A stretch of 33,404 nucleotides of DNA from an uncultured Clostridia bacterium (GCA_945862785.1 CAMAZB010000005.1:1-33404), one strand, 5' to 3'; numbered from the stretch's first letter, positions 19,695 to 28,110 are shown. Translations and numbers: made by a program. The notes: a model not told the origin generated them from the letters alone.

Positions 19695-19843
19695 AGGAAG
19701 GACCTCCTTAAGTTGAGTTTTTCTTATTATACCGGAAGATGCGGGCGTTGGCAATATTTCCGTTGGGCGGATGCAAACGCAAGTGCAACATTTCCGTACG
19801 TTCGCGCTATTTGTAGTTCATTTATAACAAAGGAGGAATTTCT

Positions 19844-20080
19844 ATGCGCGAAACGAGTAATTACAAACTGAACCAGTGGGACAAGCCCGACCAGATCTTA
19901 ATGGAAGATTTCAATGCGGACAACGCCAAAATTGACGCCGCACTAAAAGAGCTTCGAGACATTATCATCAACGGCGATCTTCTCATGACAATGTTCGATC
20001 AGTATGACAAAAGGATTGCTTCCCTGGAACAACGCATGACAGCAGCCGAACAACGTATTATTAGGGCACACGGCGAATGA
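19844..20080 (+). CDS. Orphan 78-aa protein with phage tail-fibre-like N-terminal motif and coiled-coil tail
   Basis: AAAGGAGG SD; 'NYKLNQWDKPDQILMEDFNADNAKIDAALKEL' resembles the motif at the start of many phage tail-associated proteins; own terminator. Confidence 0.7.
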   Translation: MRETSNYKLNQWDKPDQILMEDFNADNAKIDAALKELRDIIINGDLLMTMFDQYDKRIASLEQRMTAAEQRIIRAHGE

Positions 20081-20085
20081 GCGCA

Positions 20086-20124
20086 AAAACCACCCCCAGG
20101 GCTTTCGCCCCAGGGGTGGTTTTG
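20086..20124. terminator. Convergent terminator between the 78-aa gene and the SLH gene
   Basis: AAAACCACCCCcagggctttcgcccca-GGGGTGGTTTT. Confidence 0.85.
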
Positions 20125-20160
20125 TTATGCTTGCTTATTCAGTTTATAGGAACCAAAGAA

Positions 20161-23100
20161 TCAAGCAACAGTATTAATACCGAGCCGCAGAGCGCCGTCG
20201 GCATCATAAGCCACGGTGAAGCTGCCAGTCAGAACAGCGGCAGTACCCAGGTCGGTGTAATACCAGCAGTTAGGAACGGGACTGGTCGCCGGAATATCCG
20301 TTGCGTGCAGCTCAGAGTTGCTATCCGGCTGATACACCTTGCCGTCAGCAGCCAGCTTCTGGCAGAGCTTCAGCTCGGTCGCATTGTTGATGGTAATGGT
20401 CTCTTTAACAGGATACTTGCCCTCGGTCTTCAGGGTAGCATCGGAAGCCTTCTTGCCATCCAGGAAGAAGGCACGAGCACCATTGTGGTCATCGTCCTTA
20501 TACTTAGCGGTGGCGACAACAGTGTAGGTCTCGCCAACGGTAACCTTGCCATTTACAGCATTGCCCTTAGCATCCGTCACCTTAATGTTCCAATAGTGAG
20601 AGTCGGTGTCCAGAGTATACTCATGGCCAACAGTCTCGACATTGATGACAATGTTCTTATCACCAGCGGGGATGGTGACCTCGCCAGTGGTGACGTTGAT
20701 CTTGGAGGCCTGAGCGCACTCGATGTCGGTGATGGTGTAGCCGGGCTTAGCGGTCACGGTCACGGTGACATCCTTATCGGCAGCAGCCTTAGTGGTATCA
20801 GCGGTGACATTGACGTTGTCCACGGTGATGGTACGCACACCGGGCTCCTTGGCGGTCAGCTTGCCGTCAGCTGTGTACACGATGTAGACCAGATCAGCGT
20901 TCTGCTTGCTCTGCTCAACAACGGTAACATAGGTCTTGAAGCCCTCGTCATCCTTATCAACGAACATATCATCAATGTCGCCCTCGGAGATGGTATACTC
21001 CCACTTGCCGGTGTAGTTGGTATGAGCCTTCACAGCGGCACGGTAGGCCTTCATGTCCTCGGGCAGCAGCTCCACCAGGACGAACACGGTCTCGTCATCG
21101 GTGTCGAACTTCTGCTTGTTGACAGTCTGGCCGTTCTGGATACGGAAGGCCTCAGCGCCCACGGCGACCACGTCGAAGTTATCGAGAGCAACTTTCTCCA
21201 GCTCGGTGATATACTTCTCATCGATGGTCTTAACAGCCTTGTACAGGACGCCCACGGACAGACGGGCCTGAGCATCGCCCAGCAGCTTCTCAACGGCATC
21301 ATAGCCGATGGTCAGGGTCTCCTTATGGCCGTTGACAAAGGCGTCCTCATACTCCCAGTACTCCTCGCCGTCAACGGTGTACTTCAGGCTCTTACGGCTA
21401 TCGCTGGTCAGCATGAAGTAGGTGGAATCCTTGTCATAGATGTCGCCGTCCAGGACGAAGACGATCTTGGCAACGCCCTTGCTCTTAACATAAACGATCT
21501 CAGCGTTGGAGATGTTGGGGACCTCATCGTAGCCGGTGTAGGCCTTCTCGCCCTTCACGTCCACGAACACGGTCTTCTGATCGACCAGAACATCGGTGCT
21601 GTCATCAACAGCGTTGATGTAGGACTTGCCGTTGTTGATCTCGAACAGTTCGGTGGGATACGCGGCATCGACATAGGTCAGGGTGTACACGCCCTTGTCG
21701 TTGACAGTGTACTTCCAAATCAGTTTGTCAATATTGGTGGCCTCATCCTTGTTCTCGGTCAAATCAATCCACCGAATCTTGTCGCCAATCTTGGTATTGG
21801 TGCCGGGAATGGTGGCATTGCCGGGAACCTTCTTCAGGCCGTCCTTCAGGTCGACCTTGGGATTGGTGGCGTCAGCCAGAACAACCTTGGCGACCCAGTC
21901 ACGCAGCTCCTCGTCGGAGTCCTGAACATACAGGTACTGGTCAACGACATCCTCAGCAGGCTCAAAGCCCAGGACATAGCCCTCGGGAGTCATGTACAGG
22001 ATGTACTCCTTGTTCAGCTCGGGATGCTTGTTCCAGGTGGTGTCGCTCACATCATAGACCATGTGAGTGCCGAGCATGGTGTAGTAATACTTGTCGCTCT
22101 CGCCATTCAACTGCACGTAAGCATCGGTATTGCCGCTAGTCTTATTGCTGGAGTCGTTCTGGACGCGGGAGACCTCGCCGGTAACGGTCTCGGGCTCCAT
22201 GACTTCGCCGATGACGAAGTCCTTGTCGTCGTTGTAGTCAACGGTGAAGACAACATAGTCGTCCTTCTCGTAGCCCTCAACATAGAAGGTACGGTCATCC
22301 AGCTTGGGCTCGGAAGACAGAGCCTTCACATTGATGTACTCACCATCGTCATCGGTCTTAACACCGGTGACCTGGCCCAGGTAGTAGTTGATCTCGCAGA
22401 CAGTGACGGCACCCTCGGGATCGTCCTTGTCAGCCGCGGGATAATCTTCCACATAGACCTCAACGACAGCGCCCTTGCCGGTGTATTCCCACTTATCAGT
22501 GCTGTTCTTCTTGGGCATTTCCAGCTTCAGATTGTTCTGGTTATCCACCTGCAGCTCGCCGTTGATATAGGCTTCCCAGGTGTAATCCTCAACAACATCC
22601 TTGCCCAGATCCTTGTACACGTCCTTCTGCTCGGTCTTGTCGGTGTAGACATAGGTGGGCTCGATGGAAGTGAAGGCGCCGATCTCGGACTTCTTGTTCT
22701 TCCAAACGTTGGTGGGACGGCCATAGATGCCGTGGCCGGTCTCCAGCTCCAGCTTGGGGAAGTACTTCTCGGCGAACTGGACGTAGCCGTCGAGTCTGAT
22801 GTTGCCGTCGTTCTTCTTCTCGGCAATGTTCCACTTGACCTCCTTGGCCAGGGAAGTGCCGACGGTGACCTGAGCGCCGTTCACGTTGGCGATGATCTTC
22901 TGATCATACTCCACCATGGTGGCCTTCAGGGTGTTCAGGGCGTACAGGCAAGCCTCTTCACGGGTAACAGTCTTGTTGCCGTTGAAGGTGTCCTTCAGGC
23001 CCTTGTTCAGGCCGATGCCGATGGCCTGCTTAGCGACCTGGATGCCGAAGGAGCCGGGGTTGTTGTAGCCCTCGATCTCGGCGTCATAGCCCAGAGCGCC

Positions 23101-23511
23101 CAGCAGCATCTTCATGAAGGCATAGCCGGTCAGAGAACCGGTGGGACGGAAGGTGCCGTCGCCGTAGCCGCAGATGATGCCCTCGTTGGCGCAGTAGGTG
23201 ATGTAGCCAGCAAAAATGTTGTTGGCGGGAACGTCGCTGAAGGGAGCGACAGTGGCGCTCAGCTCAGCGGCAGTGGTGGGGCCGAGGACCAGGTTGCAGA
23301 TGATCTTGGCAGCCTGACCACGGTTCAGGGGAGTCTGGGGCTTGAAGGAACCGTCGGTATAACCGTCGATGACCTTCACAGCGGACAGCACGGCGATGGC
23401 TTCGTCATAGTTGACTTTGTCAGCATCCGTGAAGTCCTTGGCGCCGGCGCTGATGGTGACCAGAGACATGGTCATAACCAGAGCCAGAACCAGAGAAAGG
23501 AACTTCTTCAT
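20161..23511 (-). CDS. Large secreted SLH-domain surface protein
   Basis: 1116 aa from ATG 23511 (AAAGGAGG SD); signal peptide 'MKKFLSLVLALVMTMSLVTISAGA'; SLH motifs 'VIDGYTDGSFKPQTPLNRGQAAKIICN', 'IICGYGDGTFRPTGSLTGYAFMKMLLGAL' and a weaker third. Confidence 0.92.
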   Translation of the reverse strand: MKKFLSLVLALVMTMSLVTISAGAKDFTDADKVNYDEAIAVLSAVKVIDGYTDGSFKPQTPLNRGQAAKIICNLVLGPTTAAELSATVAPFSDVPANNIFAGYITYCANEGIICGYGDGTFRPTGSLTGYAFMKMLLGALGYDAEIEGYNNPGSFGIQVAKQAIGIGLNKGLKDTFNGNKTVTREEACLYALNTLKATMVEYDQKIIANVNGAQVTVGTSLAKEVKWNIAEKKNDGNIRLDGYVQFAEKYFPKLELETGHGIYGRPTNVWKNKKSEIGAFTSIEPTYVYTDKTEQKDVYKDLGKDVVEDYTWEAYINGELQVDNQNNLKLEMPKKNSTDKWEYTGKGAVVEVYVEDYPAADKDDPEGAVTVCEINYYLGQVTGVKTDDDGEYINVKALSSEPKLDDRTFYVEGYEKDDYVVFTVDYNDDKDFVIGEVMEPETVTGEVSRVQNDSSNKTSGNTDAYVQLNGESDKYYYTMLGTHMVYDVSDTTWNKHPELNKEYILYMTPEGYVLGFEPAEDVVDQYLYVQDSDEELRDWVAKVVLADATNPKVDLKDGLKKVPGNATIPGTNTKIGDKIRWIDLTENKDEATNIDKLIWKYTVNDKGVYTLTYVDAAYPTELFEINNGKSYINAVDDSTDVLVDQKTVFVDVKGEKAYTGYDEVPNISNAEIVYVKSKGVAKIVFVLDGDIYDKDSTYFMLTSDSRKSLKYTVDGEEYWEYEDAFVNGHKETLTIGYDAVEKLLGDAQARLSVGVLYKAVKTIDEKYITELEKVALDNFDVVAVGAEAFRIQNGQTVNKQKFDTDDETVFVLVELLPEDMKAYRAAVKAHTNYTGKWEYTISEGDIDDMFVDKDDEGFKTYVTVVEQSKQNADLVYIVYTADGKLTAKEPGVRTITVDNVNVTADTTKAAADKDVTVTVTAKPGYTITDIECAQASKINVTTGEVTIPAGDKNIVINVETVGHEYTLDTDSHYWNIKVTDAKGNAVNGKVTVGETYTVVATAKYKDDDHNGARAFFLDGKKASDATLKTEGKYPVKETITINNATELKLCQKLAADGKVYQPDSNSELHATDIPATSPVPNCWYYTDLGTAAVLTGSFTVAYDADGALRLGINTVA

Positions 23512-23552
23512 GTGGTGTTTTCCTCCTTTAAAATTTTTGCGATCCGCCGCAG

Positions 23553-23690
23553 CCTTGCCCCGTTCGCCCGGTTCCGGGTCTCGTGTCGGGGCTAGCCGAA
23601 CCAAACCTGTTGGCCTACACCAAGCCTGGAAACAGCCGTCCGGGACGCCTCTCCGACGTTCGCAGGTTCAATTTACCAGCCCCGCCGTTA
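23553..23690 (-). promoter_or_regulatory. Structured 5' leader (riboswitch-like) of the SLH gene
   Basis: On - strand CGGGGCTGGT (from 23684) pairs with GGCTAGCCCCG (ending 23587); the same AGCCCCG can alternatively pair with CGGGGC (23562-23557); internal stems AACCTG/CAGGTT, CGTC/GACG, TTGG/CCAA. Confidence 0.5.
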
Positions 23691-23694
23691 TTTG

Positions 23695-23724
23695 TCTATA
23701 AATTCGCCGGACTTGTAATTTGAA
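23695..23724 (-). promoter_or_regulatory. Candidate promoter of the SLH gene
   Basis: TTCAAA-18 nt-TATAGA on the - strand. Confidence 0.4.
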
Positions 23725-23754
23725 TGATAAACGGCGTGTTTTTATGGCATTTCC

Positions 23755-23772
23755 GTTACAAATACTTGTAAC
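23755..23772. repeat. Palindrome GTTACAA-ATAC-TTGTAAC upstream of the SLH promoter
   Basis: Perfect 7-bp arms; additional ACTTGTAA half-site at 23711-23718. Confidence 0.65.
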
Positions 23773-23794
23773 ATTTCTCCGTCCCCGGCGGCCC

Positions 23795-25060
23795 CTACGC
23801 CTCTATTTTCAATATGTACCGCTGCCGCTGCTGGACGATCCGCCCCTCGGCGACCATCTTTTTCAGGATGGGCCGGCACTGGTTCGCGTCGATCCGCAGG
23901 ATGCGGGCGATGTCCTGCCGGTAGGCGAAGCCCTCGCGGCCAAGATACTCCAGGATCACCGCTTCCTGCTGCTCCGGCGGCACCACGGACTCTTTTAAAT
24001 AGTAGCGCGCGCCCACCTGCACCACCTTGCCCCGGCGGACCATCTGCTTCAGCCGGTTATACGCCGCGTTCTGGGACACGCCCATCAGCGCCGCCGCCTC
24101 GTTCCGGGTGATGGAGTGGCTGCGGCGGAGGTACGCCGTCACCTGGTTTTCGCCGCCCATGCGGATGTCGCAGTCCACCCGCAGGTCCCGGAGGGTCACG
24201 TTGTCCAGTCCGCCCCGCACCAGCGCCGCCCGCGCCATCCGGGAAAGCCGGGTGCGGTCATAGGGCTGGCCGCTCCGGGGTGCCGTCAGCACGAATCCCG
24301 CCTCCGGCGCTGTCGCCCGCAGCTCCCGCAGAATGGCCAGCACGCCGCTGGTCAGGGCCACCGTCCGCCCCGGCAGGTGCAGCCGCTCGCCGTCCAGGTC
24401 CACCTGCTCCCAGCGCAGGGCAACGATCTCCTCCAGCCGCAGGGCGAGCTGCCACGTCAGCCAGAGCGTTACGCCCGCCGGGGTAGTCCGCTCCGTCTGG
24501 AGCAGCTTCCACAGGGCGAATTCGTCGATCTGGGCCGACTCCTCCCGGTGGATACGGGTAGAGACCGTCTTTTCTTTCAAATACTCGCCGAAATGGACCT
24601 TCAGGCCCGCCGCCTCCACGCCCGTCGCTCGGGAGACGTATTGCCAATCGTGCTCCTCCAGCTGGCGGAGAATATAATCGTTCCGCAGATCCACCAGCCG
24701 CACGGAGGTCTGGCCCTCCTCGTCCAGGGCACGCCTGGCCAGCCGGGAAATGGACTGGGGCGTCAGGGGTTTTTGATCCCGGTCCGACAGCACCACGGTC
24801 TCTGACACGCGGTTGCGCTTGTCCCGCAAGCCGGCCAGCCACGACGCCAACTCCCCGGAAATCGGCACCCGCCGATCCGGCAGAACCAGGCAGCGGTCCA
24901 GGAAGTCGATCTGCGCCCAGGTCAGGTACTGGATCTCCTCCCGCAGCAATCCCGCCTGCCATGCCAGACGCAGAATCACCCCTGCGGCATTATCAAAATT
25001 TTTTTCCAAAACACGGTCCATGGCCCGCCCATCCGGGCGGTTGACGACATACTCCTGCAT
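23795..25060 (-). CDS. Tandem, degenerate tyrosine-recombinase-fold protein with C-terminal winged-helix repeats
   Basis: 421 aa; two integrase-like catalytic-domain repeats ('LAWQAGLLREEIQYLTWAQID..LVDLRNDYILRQL' and 'LTWQLALRLEEIVALRWEQVDL..LRDLRVDCDIR'), then two wHTH segments ('ITRNEAAALMGVSQNAAYNRLKQMVRRGKV', 'AYRQDIARILRIDANQCRPILKKMVAEGRI'). Confidence 0.8.
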   Translation of the reverse strand: MQEYVVNRPDGRAMDRVLEKNFDNAAGVILRLAWQAGLLREEIQYLTWAQIDFLDRCLVLPDRRVPISGELASWLAGLRDKRNRVSETVVLSDRDQKPLTPQSISRLARRALDEEGQTSVRLVDLRNDYILRQLEEHDWQYVSRATGVEAAGLKVHFGEYLKEKTVSTRIHREESAQIDEFALWKLLQTERTTPAGVTLWLTWQLALRLEEIVALRWEQVDLDGERLHLPGRTVALTSGVLAILRELRATAPEAGFVLTAPRSGQPYDRTRLSRMARAALVRGGLDNVTLRDLRVDCDIRMGGENQVTAYLRRSHSITRNEAAALMGVSQNAAYNRLKQMVRRGKVVQVGARYYLKESVVPPEQQEAVILEYLGREGFAYRQDIARILRIDANQCRPILKKMVAEGRIVQQRQRYILKIEA

Positions 25061-25069
25061 ACTGACTCC

Positions 25070-25297
25070 TTAAATTATGTTACACTTATGTATCAAATAA
25101 ATAGCTTCCATAATATTCCCGTTTCCTCTGTTCAACCGAGGGACGACCATGTTCTTTTGCGCCTTATTGTTACGTTTGTATGCCGAAATCACATATATTC
25201 CCAAAAATCGTTGAAACCATTGCGCTGCAATGGTTTCAAGGTTTCTATTAATTGGAAAATACACCAAAAGATAACAAAAATCAATATCTTTCGGCAT
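25070..25297 (-). CDS. Possible 75-aa small protein, coupled to the integrase-like gene
   Basis: Preceded by AGGAGGT 10 nt before ATG; stop TAA overlaps the SD of the 25060 gene; AT-rich, no recognised family. Confidence 0.35.
   Translation of the reverse strand: MPKDIDFCYLLVYFPINRNLETIAAQWFQRFLGIYVISAYKRNNKAQKNMVVPRLNRGNGNIMEAIYLIHKCNII
25211..25239. repeat. Perfect inverted repeat TTGAAACCATTGC-GCT-GCAATGGTTTCAA
   Basis: 13-bp perfect arms with 3-nt spacer within the AT-rich island. Confidence 0.85.
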
Positions 25298-25349
25298 ATT
25301 TTGGACTACCTCCTCTCACGCTAGACTGAAACCAAGGAGCGTGATACAC

Positions 25350-25487
25350 ATGGCGAAGCAGGAGCGCATTGCCGTTGGCCAGCGGTTACGGCAGCAGAGA
25401 AATCGGCCAGACCATACGGGAAATAATCGCCGAACCGGCGGAAAGGGCCCCACCGTTCTTTTCGCCGCCAGACAATCACGGGCGTAA
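25350..25487 (+). pseudogene. Remnant of an XRE-family HTH regulator N-terminus
   Basis: SD AAGGAG then 'MAKQERIAVGQRLRQQR'; next frame continues 'REIGQTIREIIAE', suggesting a frameshifted, truncated HTH_3 gene. Confidence 0.3.
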
Positions 25488-25592
25488 AAACAGCGCCCCA
25501 CGGCCTGCGGGACGCCTCTGTAAAAATAGGCTTTTCCTCCGGAGGAAAATGGGATATAATGTACGCCAGTACGAATTGCGGAGGAACCATTC

Positions 25593-26774
25593 ATGATCAA
25601 CAACAACGAAATGTTTTTGCTGAAGCTGGGCGAGGTGGTCCTGAAGGGCCTGAACCGGCGTTCCTTTGAGGACAAGCTGGTGAACAACGTCCGGCGACGG
25701 CTGAAAAGCTGCGGCAGCTTCCAGGTCTATATCCGCCAGAGCACCATTTATGTGGAACCCACCACGGACAACTGCGACATGGAGGCGGCCTACGCCGCCT
25801 GCCGGCAGGTGTTCGGCGTAGTGGCGGTGGCCCGGGCCGTTCCCTGCGAAAAAACGGTGGAGGCCATTGCGGAAACCGCCAAGCGGTATCTGGCGGACGA
25901 GTTCGCCGCCGCCAGGAGCTTCAAGGTGGAGAGCAAGCGGGCGGACAAGCAGTTCTATCTGAACTCCATTCAGATCTCCCAGGCGGTGGGCGGCGATCTG
26001 GCCGAGGCATTTCCCCACATCACCGTGGACGTTCACAAGCCCGATCTGACGGTCTATGTGGAGATTCGGGAGAAGGCCGCCTACGTCCACGCTCCCGCCC
26101 TGCCCGGTGCCGGCGGCCTGCCTGTGGGTATGGGCGGCCACGCCGTCAGCCTGCTGTCCGGCGGCCTGGACTCCCCCGTTTCCTCCTGGATGATGGCCCG
26201 CCGCGGCGTGGAGCTGGAGATGGTCCACTTTGTCTCTCCCCCCTACACCTCCCAGCAGGCCCAGGACAAGGTACTGGAGCTGGCCCGTCTGCTGACGGCT
26301 TACTGCGGCCGGATGATCGTCCACATTGTGCCCTTTACGGAAATTCAGGAAGAGATCCGTAAAAACTGTCCGGAGGAGTATTTCACCCTCATCATGCGCC
26401 GCTTCATGATGCGGCTGGCCGAGGCCGTGGCGAAAAAGGCCGGGGCCAAGGCCCTCATTACCGGCGAATCTCTGGGCCAGGTAGCCAGCCAGACCATGAT
26501 GGCTCTGGGCGTCACGGAGGATGTGACCTCCATGCCTGTCCTGCGGCCCCTCATCGGCATGGATAAGGTGGAGATCATCCGCATTGCCCGGGAGATCGGT
26601 ACCTATGAGACCTCCATCCTCCCTTATGAGGACTGCTGCACCGTGTTCACGCCCCGTCACCCCGCCACCCGGCCCGACATTGAGGAAGTCCGCAAGGCGG
26701 AGGCCGCTCTGGATGTGGACGGTCTGGTGGCCAAGGCGCTGGCGGGCGAGAGCTGGGTAAGAGTCAAGTACTGA
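25593..26774 (+). CDS. thiI: tRNA 4-thiouridine synthase ThiI (without rhodanese domain)
   Basis: 393 aa; 'LKLGEVVLKGLNRRSFE', 'VSLLSGGLDSPVSSWMMARRG', 'GESLGQVASQT', 'PYEDCCTVFTPRHP'. Confidence 0.96.
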   Translation: MINNNEMFLLKLGEVVLKGLNRRSFEDKLVNNVRRRLKSCGSFQVYIRQSTIYVEPTTDNCDMEAAYAACRQVFGVVAVARAVPCEKTVEAIAETAKRYLADEFAAARSFKVESKRADKQFYLNSIQISQAVGGDLAEAFPHITVDVHKPDLTVYVEIREKAAYVHAPALPGAGGLPVGMGGHAVSLLSGGLDSPVSSWMMARRGVELEMVHFVSPPYTSQQAQDKVLELARLLTAYCGRMIVHIVPFTEIQEEIRKNCPEEYFTLIMRRFMMRLAEAVAKKAGAKALITGESLGQVASQTMMALGVTEDVTSMPVLRPLIGMDKVEIIRIAREIGTYETSILPYEDCCTVFTPRHPATRPDIEEVRKAEAALDVDGLVAKALAGESWVRVKY

Positions 26775-26801
26775 TCTCCCCTATCAAAGAAGGTACACGC
26801 C

Positions 26802-28064
26802 ATGTCACATACTGCCGAAATCATCGCCGTGGGCACGGAGCTGCTCCTCGGCAACATCGTCAACACCAACGCCCGGGACATCTCCCAGGCCCTGTCCGCC
26901 GTCGGCGTCAACGTCTTCTGGCACACCGTCGTGGGCGACAACCCCCAGCGCCTGAAAGACGCTCTGGACGTCGCCCGGAAGCGGGCCGACATCATCATCA
27001 CCACCGGCGGCCTGGGCCCCACCTATGACGACCTGACCAAGCAGACTATCTGCGAAGCCTTCGGCAAGCCCTTGGTACTGCACCAGGACATTCTTGACGA
27101 CCTGAAAGTCTTTTTCGAGAAAAACGTCCACATGAAGATGCCCTCCAACAACCTCCAGCAGGCGGAGCTGCCGGATGGCTGTACCGTATTCGACAATCCG
27201 GTGGGCACCGCACCCGGCTGCGCTTTTGAGGCCGACGGCGTCCATGTCCTGATGCTCCCCGGCCCGCCCTTTGAGATGCTGACCATGCTGAAAGGCCACG
27301 TGGTGCCCTATCTCCGGAACCTTTCCAGCGAGGTCATCGTCTCCCACGACATCATGACCTTCGGCCTGGGCGAAAGCCCCATGGAAGAACTGATGCGGGA
27401 GAAGATGAGCCGCATGGAGAATCCCTCCCTCGCCACCTATGCCAAGCCCAGTGAGGTCCGTCTCCGGGCCACCGCCAAAGCCGCCAGCATCGAGGAGGCG
27501 GAGGCCATGCTGGCCCCGGTGGTAAAGGACGTCACCGATTTCCTGGGGGATTACGTCTACGGCGTGGATGTTTCCAGCCTGGAAGAAACCTGTTTCCGCC
27601 TTTTGAAGGAAAAGGGCATGACCCTCGCCACCGCCGAGAGCTGCACCGGTGGCCGGGTGGCGGAGCGGATGACTGCCCTGCCCGGTGTCTCCGCCGTCTA
27701 CCGTGGCGGCGTGGTCAGCTACTGGACCTCCGTCAAGGCGGATGTGCTGGGCGTGCCCAAGGAAACTCTGGACGCCCACGGCGCCGTGTCGGAGGAGACG
27801 GCCCGGGCCATGGCGGAGGGCGCCCGCCGCATCACAGGAGCGGACATTGCCGTATCCGTCACCGGCGTGGCAGGTCCCGACCCCGACGAGCGGGGTGTGC
27901 CCGTGGGCATCGTGTTCATCGGCCTTGCCACCCCGGACGGCATCTTTTGCCGTCCTTTGGACCTGGGTAAGCGCCGCCGGGACCGCATCCAGGACCTCTC
28001 CAGCAATCACGCGCTGGATGTGGTGCGGCGGTATCTGGCCGGTTTGCCTGTCACGCTTTCCTGA
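26802..28064 (+). CDS. cinA: CinA-like competence/damage-inducible protein (nicotinamide-nucleotide amidase family)
   Basis: 420 aa; 'AEIIAVGTELLLGNIVNTNA', 'TTGGLGPTYDDLT', C-terminal 'TLATAESCTGGRVAERMTALPGVSAVYRGGVVSY'. Confidence 0.96.
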   Translation: MSHTAEIIAVGTELLLGNIVNTNARDISQALSAVGVNVFWHTVVGDNPQRLKDALDVARKRADIIITTGGLGPTYDDLTKQTICEAFGKPLVLHQDILDDLKVFFEKNVHMKMPSNNLQQAELPDGCTVFDNPVGTAPGCAFEADGVHVLMLPGPPFEMLTMLKGHVVPYLRNLSSEVIVSHDIMTFGLGESPMEELMREKMSRMENPSLATYAKPSEVRLRATAKAASIEEAEAMLAPVVKDVTDFLGDYVYGVDVSSLEETCFRLLKEKGMTLATAESCTGGRVAERMTALPGVSAVYRGGVVSYWTSVKADVLGVPKETLDAHGAVSEETARAMAEGARRITGADIAVSVTGVAGPDPDERGVPVGIVFIGLATPDGIFCRPLDLGKRRRDRIQDLSSNHALDVVRRYLAGLPVTLS

Positions 28065-28071
28065 AAAGTTC

Positions 28072-28110
28072 AAAAAATCCCGTCTGTCCTCTTGACAGCC
28101 GGGATTTTTT
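28072..28110. terminator. Terminator after cinA
   Basis: AAAAAATCCCGtCTGTC-ctctt-GACAGcCGGGATTTTTT. Confidence 0.85.

Noticed and set aside
20077-23595. 1172-aa + strand ORF antisense to the SLH gene
   Set aside because: Repetitive Gly/Val/Leu/His composition, no SD-linked start, opposite a clear SLH protein.
23553-23690. SLH leader as ydaO (c-di-AMP), c-di-GMP-I or SAM-I riboswitch
   Set aside because: Conserved core segments of those classes not found in the expected order; left as unassigned structured leader.
25211-25239. Perfect IR as integron attC or transcription terminator
   Set aside because: 3-nt spacer and lack of attC boxes; only a weak T-run on the - strand, and it lies inside a possible ORF.
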